Positions 46,501 through 55,354 of a stretch of 64,000 nucleotides of DNA are shown one piece after another. A program made the position numbers and the translations under genes. The stretch is from positions 185,698,115-185,762,114 of the forward strand of contig NC_081413.1 of the NCBI RefSeq assembly GCF_030272615.1. The letters run 5' to 3'. The notes beneath the pieces were generated by a model. It made no database searches. It saw nothing but the letters and a program-made list of their open reading frames with translations, and was not told where the DNA came from. The DNA is from Cryptomeria japonica (Eukaryota > Streptophyta > Pinopsida > Cupressales > Cupressaceae). Numbering within the stretch: the stretch's first letter is position 1; each line of letters begins with the position of its first letter.

Positions 46501-46681
46501 ACGCAGCAGCTTCCATAAGACCGCTTTTCACTATTTTCTCCATCAGTGAACCCGTTTGAGGGTTCTTGGCTCTTTCTAGGAAATCCCCTAAATCTACATG
46601 AACCAAGGAGGTGTCTTCTAGCTTTGGTAAAATACTCACTAGACACGAGGTCTGACCAAGATTTGACAGTATTGGCCTCAT
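43512..46681 (-). pseudogene. Long unknown ORF inside the element F 3' LTR (decayed, ~1,050 codons)
   Basis: It reads on the element strand from MRPILSNLGQTSC (46681) to KQDRSTTSSATV-stop (43512). The first ~500 codons to 45164 are in one frame with single stops, with segments such as FPLVAPCPDLVMACMNQYD, INGELLVNINREII and EDWTIGNSCAYFSKKKNKY. Then come a basic patch (RSRSKKKNKEP), an acidic stretch (DPSEEVEETMDS) and a helical Lys/Glu-rich C-terminal part (EESTKLLRGLTNLIDTIQKD, about 43900). I recognise no retroelement domain. The same protein is encoded in the other LTR. A remote likeness to plant mobile-domain proteins is possible but not shown. The basic patch would suit nuclear entry. 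Confidence 0.75.
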
Positions 46682-47204
46682 ACTGCATATCTATACTTCT
46701 AACCAAGGAATTCTAAAACAAGGTAGAATCCTACTCCAACAATTTAGAGATTTTTCTTTCTATACTGATAAATATTCAGAACTTAAAGAAATAAAGCTTA
46801 GGAAGAATCATCTAAACTTACCCATTACCATCATGAAAACTGGAAATTCCTCAGGAAATCAGAGCTGGTTTTACCTTCGGCGCCTCCAATTTGCTCAAGT
46901 ATGGTAGTTGCAACCTTCTCAACTATGAAAATAAATTCATACATTTCCTTCAATCAAATAGGAAAATATCTATAAAGCCACACACACTTCATCATGATTT
47001 ACCCAAGCGTGCGAAGTAACGGTGAAATGACCAAAATCTGACACCTTTTTAATTATCCATCACTTTTGCACAAGTAGTTCGATGCACTCATGATTACTTT
47101 CCATATTTAGAATTTTAAACTACTGAAAAGGGAATATTCTTTCTTGTCATGCCACTTTCATTTTCATCCAAAAAGCCTTAGAGTTAGTTTTGAAATGAAC
47201 TCAT

Positions 47205-47610
47205 GAACCTTGAACCATTTGACAAAAAGTTAAATGGTTCAAGTTCATTTGAAAAATATAATAGTGAGTGAGCAACACACAACAACATCGGGAATGAGCG
47301 ACAACAATGACTATTAAACGTGAACCTTTAAGCCTTTGAACCGCTTGAGATTTGGTTCAAGGTTCAAGACCGCAAATCAACTTAAAACATATGGACCCAC
47401 ACTCATTATACAATGATACATTGCCATGACTCACAAAAGGAATTTTGAACCTTGAACCATTTAACAAAAAGTTCAATGGGTTCAAAACTTCAAGATGAAA
47501 AACAAAAGCACATTTGCTCACATGATGACAAAGATCACAAATGACTCTCTTCTAAACGCGCTTTGAACCTTGAACCTTTTGAGCTTTTTAGAAAGAGTTC
47601 AATGGTTCAA
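47205..47610. repeat. Four hairpin repeats at ~120-base spacing in element F 3' LTR
   Basis: Units start GAACCTT at 47205, 47332, 47447 and 47565 (steps 127, 115, 118). Each has GAACCTTGAACC-type sequence followed 20-30 bases later by its near complement GGTTCAA, so each can fold back. On the element strand they lie 100-500 bases from the LTR start, the place of U3 enhancers. The right LTR keeps all four. Confidence 0.85.
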
Positions 47611-47873
47611 ATACAAAGGAAAACAAATGACCCGACGAAAGTAAAGGTATAAAAAGGCAACCCGCGATTATGAACACTCAAAAGAGAAAATTATGGGGGG
47701 ACTAACATCAGCTCTAACTAGGGACTAGAACTGTGAAGGAACTAGAAATGAACTCCAGAATCATTGGTTTCACAAGCAGACTTTATTTAAAGACTCAAAC
47801 AGAAACTAAACAAAAAAGACACACAACTTCAAATCAACCAAACACTATATACAAAACCATGAGGGACTCTCAT

Positions 47874-48965
47874 TTACAGTTGATACAATTTCAAATCTTG
47901 ACCATTATAGGTTAGAGGAAGAATAGTACCATCCAGATATGCAAGTTTGAAATAATTTGGTCCTTGTATCTCATGAATCAAGAACGGTCCTTTCTAGAGT
48001 GATTCAAACTTTGTGTGTGCTCCTTTGGGTTCTCTTCTTCTATCCCAGAGCAATACTTGATCGCCTAGCATGAAATTCCACGGCCTTGCTCACTTGTCTA
48101 ATATCCTCTTCACCCTCATCTGGTGTTCTGTTATCTGGTCCACTAGTTTATCCCTTTCTTCATCAATTCTGATCAAGTGCATAATACACTTTTCTAGAGA
48201 GTTCTGGAAATAAGCATCTTCAATGATAGTTTGTAGCTTAGTAGCTGCCAGCTCCAAAGGAAGTGCTACCTGAGCACCTACAGCATAGACCAGTTCAAAT
48301 GAAGACATCCCAATTGCCCTCTTTGGTGATGGACGGTTAGCCCAAAGGGCTTCATACAGGTTTTTATGCCAATTCTTAAAGTTTTCACTCACTAATTTTT
48401 TCATGATATTAATGAGGTTTTTATTACTGGATTCAGCATGACTATTTCCCTAAGGATAATAGTCAGATGAGTGAGCAAGGGAGATTCTATGGTCATAGAA
48501 AAATAAATAAATTTCAGCAGAAGAGAAATTAGTAGCCTTGTCAACCACAGTTTTTAATGGAACCCCAAATCGAACTAGGATGTTCTCTTTCTAAAAATTA
48601 CAAACAACCTCCGAGGATGTCTTTTGTACCGGAATGGCCTCAACCCATTTAGTGAAATAGATTGTAGCTATCAATATATGGGTGTGTCCTACACTAGAGG
48701 TAGGTGTTAAGGGACCAATGAAATCCAGACCCCATTGCTTGAAGGGTTCATCCACAACCACAGGTCGGAGTGGTAATGCTGCAAGCTACGATTTTCCTAT
48801 GAACAAATTACATTTTTCACACTTGGCCACCCATGCATATGCATCCCTGAACATTCCCGACCAATAATAATGGTTCCTTAAGATCTTGTAGGCACTCACT
48901 ATTGAAGAGAAATGACCACCACAGGATTTGTCATGAAATGTTTTCAAAAGAGACTCTTGGAGCGA
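47874..48965 (-). pseudogene. Element F integrase (decayed)
   Basis: Zinc site FHDKSCGGHF...CEKCNLF at about 48800-48945. Core: QWGLDFIGPLTPTSS (first Asp, about 48720), YFTKWVEAIPVQ, VVDKATNF (second Asp, family form TDNG), and HAESSNKNLINIMKKLV with the catalytic Glu (about 48415). An open stretch (48404-48090) holds WHKNLYEALWANRPSPKRA and a long helical segment. The C-terminal part has GDQVLLWDRRREPKG and GPFLIHEIQGPNYFKLAYLD, ending LKLYQL-stop at 47874-47876. Several stops. It has no chromodomain. The LTR starts 167 bases further on, and I see no clear polypurine tract there. Confidence 0.88.
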
Positions 48966-49209
48966 TTTATCAATACAACGTAAGAAGGTCCCATCTAGTC
49001 CCCTCTTAGATATAATACATCATTAAAAATGACATACTTAGCAACTTTTAGCCTCAAGTTCCTCTTCTCTTTTGCACAAAGATGTTTTGGACAATCTCTA
49101 TATGCCAAATAATAAGCTATGTCTACAAACCAGGAATCTTGAAGACCAACAAACAAGACTAAAGGCAATTCCTCTGTCACTTCCTCCTTACTCTCAATAA
49201 TCACCTTGC

Positions 49210-50345
49210 ACAAATGTTACCCCCTTACCAACTTTGTGGGCCTAATGTCTAAATTGAACTCCTTAATTTTTGACACCCAAGAGGCTCTATTATTGAATCC
49301 TATGTCTTGTTGTGTTAATATACTCTTAACTGCTGAATGAGGTACAAAAATGATTGCATGGGAATGGAGAATATAATACCTGAACTACTTTACAGCCTTC
49401 ACAACCGCATATGCTTGCTTTTCTATTATTAAATACTTTAATTCATGCTTTTTCAGTGGTACACTCATGAATGATATTAGGACTTCATCATTATCCTCAT
49501 TCTTCTGTAATAAAGTTCCTAACATAGTGTGCTCTGAGGCATAATAGTAGATAACAAAATCCTTGCTAAAATCAGGATTAACCAGAACAGGTGCATGACC
49601 AATAGCATTCTTAATTGATTCAAATGCCTTCTTCCCCTCCTCATTCCATTTAAAAACTTTTTTCTCACTCATCAAATTCACAATGTATCTGGTAGTCTCT
49701 ACAAAATCCAAGATGAACCTCCTTAGATAATTTACCTGTCCGAAGAAGGATCTAACAACATTCCTACTTGATTGTAGAGTTAGCTGTTGAATTGGTCTTG
49801 CCCTCTTAGGATCTATTTTCACCCCTTCCTTAGAAATAATATGACCAAGCAAATTACCCTTTGTGACTCCAAATACAGACTTCTTCAAGTTCAAGGATAC
49901 CCCATGCTCGCGATACCTCTGTAACACTTGTCTCAGGTCTCACAGGTGATGTTTTCTTCTTTTTGAGAATACCATTAAGTCATCTAGATATACAACAATA
50001 ATCTTATCCTTTAAGTGACCAAAGGACAAATCTATAGCATGCTGACATATCGCTCCTGCATTAATCAAACCAAAAGGCATTCGGTTATAGGCAAATGTAC
50101 CCCATGGAGTAATAAAGGTAGTTTTATGTTGATCATCATCCTAAACACTAATCTGGTTATATCCCAAAAATCCATCGAGCATGGACATCATCTCTGATCC
50201 TAAAACTATTTGTAGAATGTGGTCCATGGCTGGTAATGGATAGTTATCTTTTAAGCTGGCCTGATTTAGGTTCCTAAAATCTACACAGATCCTTATTTCT
50301 CCATTTTTTTCTAACAGGTATGATATTAGCTATCCATGTAGAATG
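49210..50345 (-). pseudogene. Element F reverse transcriptase and RNase H (decayed)
   Basis: RT: LNQASLKDNYPLPAMDHILQ (about 50240), MMSMLDGFLGYNQIS, FITPWGTFAYNRMPFGLINA, and palm motif VVYLDDLMVFS (about 49985) with both catalytic Asp residues. Then an open frame (49927-49385) carries QRYREHGVSLNLKKSVFGVT, GHIISKEGVKIDPKRA and the start of RNase H (DFVIYYYASEHTMLGTLLQK), where the first catalytic position is poorly preserved. RNase H continues past a stop (FRYYILHSHAIIF) to about 49210. This is the RT-linked RNase H; the archaeal-type one lies upstream of RT. Confidence 0.88.
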
Positions 50346-50979
50346 ATGGATGGGGTATATAATTTTTTCTTTTAACATCTTATCTACTTCTTGAAATATA
50401 GCCTCAGCTACTTTTGGATTGAAGCTTCTAAGCTTTTGCCAGAAAGGGCTTGCTCTAGGTTTCAGGGGAATCTGGTGCTGGAATTTTCCCTCTAAATTTT
50501 TTAAGATCGTCATAGCACCAAGCAAACACGTCCTTGAAATCCAACATGAGACTAATGAACCTCTCCTTTTTGTAGGCATACAACACTTTCCCAGATTGAT
50601 ATATTTAGGTTCATTCTTGGTACCGATATTGATCTTTTCGTAACCTCCAATATCTTGAACCTCTGGGGACTTATCACCTTTATTATTCTTGTAGGCGTCA
50701 TGATGATCAAACAAATGCTCCAATGAAACCAACCCTTTAGGGATCTTGTTTCCTTTCAACTACATGATTCCATCAAGCAACTCCTTAACTTGTTCTGGCA
50801 AAAATTCTTTGCACTCTGCAGCTAAACATTCAAAATACATGGCAGAAAACATTTCTACACTTTGCATAAAATTATTGATTTGTTTATCTCTTTCAAACAC
50901 CTACCAAAAATCAGAGTTGTCTGGGACACTGGGCCAATATATCAACTCTACCCTGTAAATATCATCAACAAATTCAAGA
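50346..50979 (-). pseudogene. Element F linker between aRNH and RT
   Basis: NKIPKGLVSLEHLFDHHD (about 50750) matches the linker of element B at the same relative place. Downstream is NLEGKFQHQIPLKPRASPFW, then AEAIFQEVDKMLKEKIIYPI and STWIANIIPVRKK, the entry to RT. Upstream of the linker lies FAMYFECLAAECKEFLPEQ-like helical sequence. One or more frameshifts. There is no catalytic signature of its own. Confidence 0.75.
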
Positions 50980-51372
50980 TGTGGGACAAGCAATGAAGCT
51001 GAGACTGCTAATGAATCTACTTTTGAATTCAGTTCCCTAGGTATTGCTTCAATGCCAAACACATCAAAATCTTTGATTTCATCCCAAACCCTATTCCGAT
51101 AGTGTTTCAATCTTTCATGTTTAACATTAAACAACCCTCTAACCTATTTTACAATTAGTTCAACATCTCCTTTAACTCATTGGAGTTTCACTCCCAATCT
51201 CTTAGCTTCAACTAAACCTAACAACAACGCTTCATACTCGGTCGTATTGTTGGTATTCTTGAATTCTAATTTAAAAGAGAAAGGAATATGATTGCCAGAA
51301 GGTGGGATTAACACTATCCCTACACCTGAACCTAATGCTGCACAACTACCATCAAACTCCATTAACCACAGG
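50980..51372 (-). pseudogene. Element F archaeal-type RNase H, placed before RT
   Basis: LWLMEFDGSCAALGSGVG (first Asp, about 51360), NTTEYEALLLGLVEAKRLG (Glu, about 51235), then after a stop KGDVELIVK (third Asp, about 51155) and NSKVDSLAVSAS (last Asp, about 51010). The full DEDD set is present. The protease precedes it in the same open frame (51851-51177), so protease and aRNH were directly fused, with RT downstream. This repeats the arrangement of element B and confirms it as a family trait. Confidence 0.92.
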
Positions 51373-51539
51373 CTTTCTTCTCCCTCAAGTTGTGATGGAT
51401 CTCCCACTACCTCATTATCTGACAAAATCATGTAGTTTCCAAATTGACAATCATGGTAAAAAATTTGAGCTCTTGGGTCATCAGAAGGGAAAACAGTAAA
51501 CTTAGACTTTGGTTCAGGCTGTAGAATGACTTGTTGTTT

Positions 51540-51851
51540 TCCAACGGGGATTGTAGCTTGAGACCAACCCATTTCAATTTCACCACCTAAATCTCTACAA
51601 AAAGTATGACTTAGCAGCATGCCATAACTAGTTGGGATATTAGCTATCAAAATAGTCAACTTGATTCTTTTATCCCAGTGAGAAGAAAGAACTACTTGAG
51701 CATCCTTAATTTGGCCTAGCAGAGGAATTTGTTTTGAATCCATAGAATAGCATCTGCCAAAGGTTTTGGTCAAGGATAGCCCTAATGCTTTGGCTACTAC
51801 AGAGGTCATTATATTGTCGGATGCACCTGAATCTATAATATAATTATTCAA
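51540..51851 (-). pseudogene. Element F protease
   Basis: The aspartic protease signature YIIDSGASDNIMTSVV is near 51805-51840 with the full DSGA motif, followed by KALGLSLTKTFGRCYSMDSK and the second conserved block IPTSYGMLLSHTF (about 51610). It is open and continuous with the aRNH downstream. Upstream the frame is interrupted before Gag. It would process the polyprotein. By motif it is the best preserved protease of the three Tat-type elements. Confidence 0.88.
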
Positions 51852-53497
51852 CCTATGACCATTTATGAATAATGATATGTAAAAGGGTTATGGCTTTGAC
51901 TCAAGGGCAGGTATAGAATCATCTGTTTGAAGAGCAATTATTTCAGGTATCTTTTCACAAACTGAAGGATGAACCAATTCATTACTATGTGAGGGCAATA
52001 TGGTATTTACTGACTATTGTGTTCTATTGGCCCATTGCATATTATTCCCTTTTACAAAATGTATAAGCCTATCTAGTTCTTTAGGATTTAGCTCAAGGTA
52101 CTTGACAGGTGTGATTTGAATTTGAGAAGATTTGCAAAATTCTATAATATCAAATGAATTTTCCTTTTCAACGGGCCTAAAAAATGAGGGTTCTTGCAAC
52201 TTTTGATCATTATTATGAAATTTTGAGTCAATCCCCTTACTTTTGAAAGCCACAACAGACGATGAAAAAGAATCCTGAGGTTTTACATTTTGTTGATTTT
52301 GTTGTGAGCACAACACATGAAGGATCTTCTAAATTAACCAAAATATCACCTCCTCTTTCTGAATCTGACTCGTACTCAAGAAAATGGATTTTAGAGTCGT
52401 CAGGTTGCTTTAAATATTCTTCTTCACCCCACTCATTCGAGGTATCTTTAGAATTCACCAATTGTGTGTAATGCACCATCTTAGGATAGGAATTACCATC
52501 ATGTTCATCTTAGGACAGGAATTACCATCATGTACTAGCCTTAGGCAATTGTCTTTTAAGAGTAATCACATCATTCATTAGTCTCTGGATTACAGGGTCA
52601 AAAGAAGTACAAGGTTGAGCAATGGGTGTCTATACTTCTCTTTTCCATTTACCTGTTATGATTAGATCATCTTCCAACTCAACTACAAGTGTTTTGGCTG
52701 CATTTAAATCTGCAACTATTTTCCTGTGAATCAGGAAGCCTATTTCTGAAGGCATAGAATTGATAAAGAAACACTTAAGATTATCATTTGAGGGCTATTG
52801 ATTAGCTAGAATTTTTTGCACAATCTTATCAAATTTCGCTACAAAGTCCCTCATAGACTCAAGAATTTATTTCTTTAACTAGGCCAATTGAGCGAGGAGA
52901 GAATGTTCATCCTCACCCACTTTGAATCTTGCCTCAAATCTTGTTTTTAGATCTTGCCAAGTTATCACACTATTTGGTAAGTGATAAAACCAATCCGCTA
53001 CTACTCCAGTTAGTGTCTGGACAAACAACCTCATAGAAACATCTTCATATTGAACCACTATTATCCCACAAGCCACATTGAATGCATTTAGGTGCTCATT
53101 AATGGTGATTTTTCCATCTCCACTAAATTTTGCCAAGTGATCTCTAGCACCTTTGGGTAAGGGATTGAGATTCAAACCTAAGTTCAATGGACCTACAACA
53201 GCCCCACAACGATTATTTACTGCCATTGGAAGTATGATATTGAGTGGATTTGGGTTGATTATATTTGGTAAAGCAATACCATGCAAGGTCAGAGCTTGAC
53301 AAACTGAGGACACAGGAGAAGATGGTGATGGGGAAGGAGGCCTACTTCTTTCTCTTCTTTGAGGTGAAAAAGTGGGTTCAAAATTTAGGTTCTGTAACTC
53401 CTGAAAGATAGAATCGGCTACCCCCTCCCTTCTTTGGGACCTAGTATATCTCTTTAACTCTAGTCTTTCAACTAGGTGACCAGTCTTATGATCCGAC
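51852..53497 (-). pseudogene. Element F Gag (decayed)
   Basis: After the PBS: RLELKRYTRSQRREGVADSI, a Pro/Ser-rich stretch (RSRPPSPSPSSPVSS), then the capsid-like core KGARDHLAKFSGDGKITINE, VSMRLFVQTLTGVVADWFYH and WQDLKTRFEARFKVGEDEHS (about 52910). After stops: KFDKIVQKILANQ and a Ser/Lys-rich tail to about 52014. No intact zinc knuckle is seen. The frame is open back through the PBS into the LTR, with no in-frame ATG before about 53230, so the original start is unclear. Confidence 0.85.
52477..52534 (-). repeat. 29-base tandem duplication in element F gag tail
   Basis: Two adjacent units starting CATCTTAGGA at 52477 and 52506, one clear mismatch (GATAGG/GACAGG). The length shifts the reading frame. 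Confidence 0.9.
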
Positions 53498-53515
53498 TCC
53501 CCAGCAGAGTCGCCA
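53498..53515 (-). other. Element F primer-binding site (Ogre/Tat type)
   Basis: The minus strand reads TGGCGACTCTGCTGGGGA, six bases inside the 5' LTR. The same tract with two transitions is found in element B. Confidence 0.9.
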
Positions 53516-53598
53516 AAAATCTGTTGGTAAACGGATTTGCCACTTTTTGAAATCTTAACAATTATCTTCCTTAAGCAAAAATGTAACTTTGTTTCGCC

Positions 53599-53610
53599 CT
53601 TTATAAAAGG
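53599..53610 (-). promoter_or_regulatory. Putative TATA box of element F LTR
   Basis: The minus strand reads CTTTTATAAAGG about 80 bases before the LTR end, kept in the other LTR at 42746-42756. The site is nearly palindromic, so direction cannot be told from it alone. If it is used, almost the whole 5-kb LTR is U3. Confidence 0.4.
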
Positions 53611-54360
53611 AGACAAACTACCAATAGTTGGATGAATTAATAAAATTCAACCTCTACATTAGAGGGAAGCTCCTCACATGATTTGCAATCAATTTAATAC
53701 ACAAATGATATGATAATACTTTTTACCAGAAAGCATTGAAAGGCTCCAACATTCATTCATCAACACAAATAAATGCCTTCAAAACTGTAAACATAGAAAA
53801 TTTTCTGAAAGAATATTTAATGAGAGTTCACAGACTCCAATTTACAAATGTGTTCACAATATTAATTCAAAGCATAGCAAAGGCTCAGCAATACTGAAGG
53901 CTGATCGATACTCTCTCATGCCTCATAGGGCAAGGGGGATCAGGAAAACCAATATGTGTGAGTCTTTTAACAACTAATGATAACCATGAATTAAGGAAAA
54001 TACAGAGATAACTAATCACAAAAATATATCATGCCCATAACACCTTCTCAAGAAAGATTATTAATCTTCAAACACACAAATTTAAAGATTGCATAACATA
54101 GCATTTCATTGATAATTGGCCATTTTATTTCCAAACAATTCATATGAGAACCAAAATATTATATGTTGCCCCTCAAAATCACAATTTTTCGGAACCCTTA
54201 TAAAGACAAGCTTTTCAGCTTAAATAGCCTCCAGGCTCATAGTTTTTACATAACAAAATTACATTTTACTTTAACCAAAGTTAAAGAAACCATTTACTAA
54301 AAAAAGAAAGAAAACTAAATCAACAACCACTGCAAGGCTGAAACCTCATTCTTGGATTAA

Positions 54361-55344
54361 CTATACTTCCACGGTGGCACAAGAGGTTGTGGATCTGTCC
54401 TGCTTTGCCGCAGAGCCACACCATTCTAGATGTACCATCAAGAAGTTCAAGATGACCTAGAAATAACAAAGGTCAATATATTGAATCCGTTGTAGCCACA
54501 CCTCCTTATCCATATTCACTTGTGTCACTTTTGCCTTATGTACCTCCAAATGATTAGAACAGACTATGAGCATTGATTCTATCCTTGCCACCTTTGAGAA
54601 GTCATCTGTGGTTAAAGATTTTGTCATCTGAATGGAATGGATTATTTCCTAAAAAATCTTGGTCATATCCTCAACTACCTCAATTGTCTTGGCACTGTCT
54701 TTCATAAGTTGAATGTCAATGCATTTGAGATCCTTCTGTATTGTATCAATCAAATATGTCAATCCTCTGAGCAATTTGGTGGATTCTTCATGACTTTTTT
54801 TAATGACTGAGTTGCACCACTCCACGTTCTTCCTTGATACATATAATACATTATCATCTAGACTTTCTACTGGTTTTTCGGCCAAGAACTTCATCACCCT
54901 ATATTTCTGTATATCATTCATTTGCACAAGGACTCCCACCCATTTGATTCTTTCTTTCTCCCAAGCCCCCGTTTCTAGCTCTAATTCTTTGATGACAGTT
55001 TCGGCATCTTTATAAACTTTTACCAGATTAACAATATAATCTGATCCTTGTTGCATAATAAGATCCAACCATTTATTGAACATTTCTGTAACTACTTTGT
55101 TTGTTTGAACCTAGTCAAACATCCTCTGATTGGCCAGATATTTGGGATCAAATGATACCAGTATCTGTGACAAAGGTAGGGGATTTGGACTGTGGATGGC
55201 ATTGATATACTCGGTCATCAGAGTAACAACTTGTTTCAATTCTCTTTTGTCCTTTTCATCCTTCCATGTTCTCAAAATTATTCATTTTGTGGATGATTCC
55301 AAATGCTTAACATCCACACCACACGTAGTAATTCCCAAATCTTT
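54361..55344 (-). pseudogene. Unknown LTR ORF in element F 5' LTR, C-terminal part
   Basis: The second copy of the LTR-encoded protein, cut by element G. The open frame 55083-54649 holds MFNKWLDLIMQQGSDYIVNL, WEKERIKWVGVLVQMNDIQK and SRKNVEWCNSVIKKSHEEST, all matching the copy at 43800-44230. After a stop near 54649 it continues (TKSLTTDDFSKVARIES) and ends at a TAG at 54361-54363. The sequence is Lys/Glu-rich and probably helical. Stops are at different places from the other copy. Confidence 0.72.
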
Positions 55345-55354
55345 CATTTGAACA

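Larger units (their letters stand above)
42669..47707 (-). repeat. Element F 3' LTR (5,039 bases)
   Basis: The plus-strand ends are TGTTGGTAAAC and GACTAACA, so on the element strand it runs TGTTAGTC...CCAACA (inverted ends TGTT/AACA). It is collinear with 53522-55344 plus 59456-62352, apart from ~255 bases lost at the G insertion and a smaller deletion near 60470 in the right copy. Its element-strand order is hairpin repeats, long ORF, ~840 bases of non-coding sequence, then a TATA-like site about 80 bases from the inner end. Confidence 0.92.
53522..55344 (-). repeat. Element F 5' LTR, inner part
   Basis: It starts (plus view) TGTTGGTAAACGG and is collinear with 42669-44498 of the other LTR. 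Its right edge is the junction with element G near ATTCCCAAATCT; about 255 bases present in the other LTR (44499-44753) are missing at this junction. Confidence 0.9.

Noticed and set aside
47205-47610. GGTTCAA words resembling the T-arm / B box of tRNA genes
   Set aside because: No cloverleaf can be built around them, no A box lies at the right distance, and the words occur as hairpin arms in a repeated unit.
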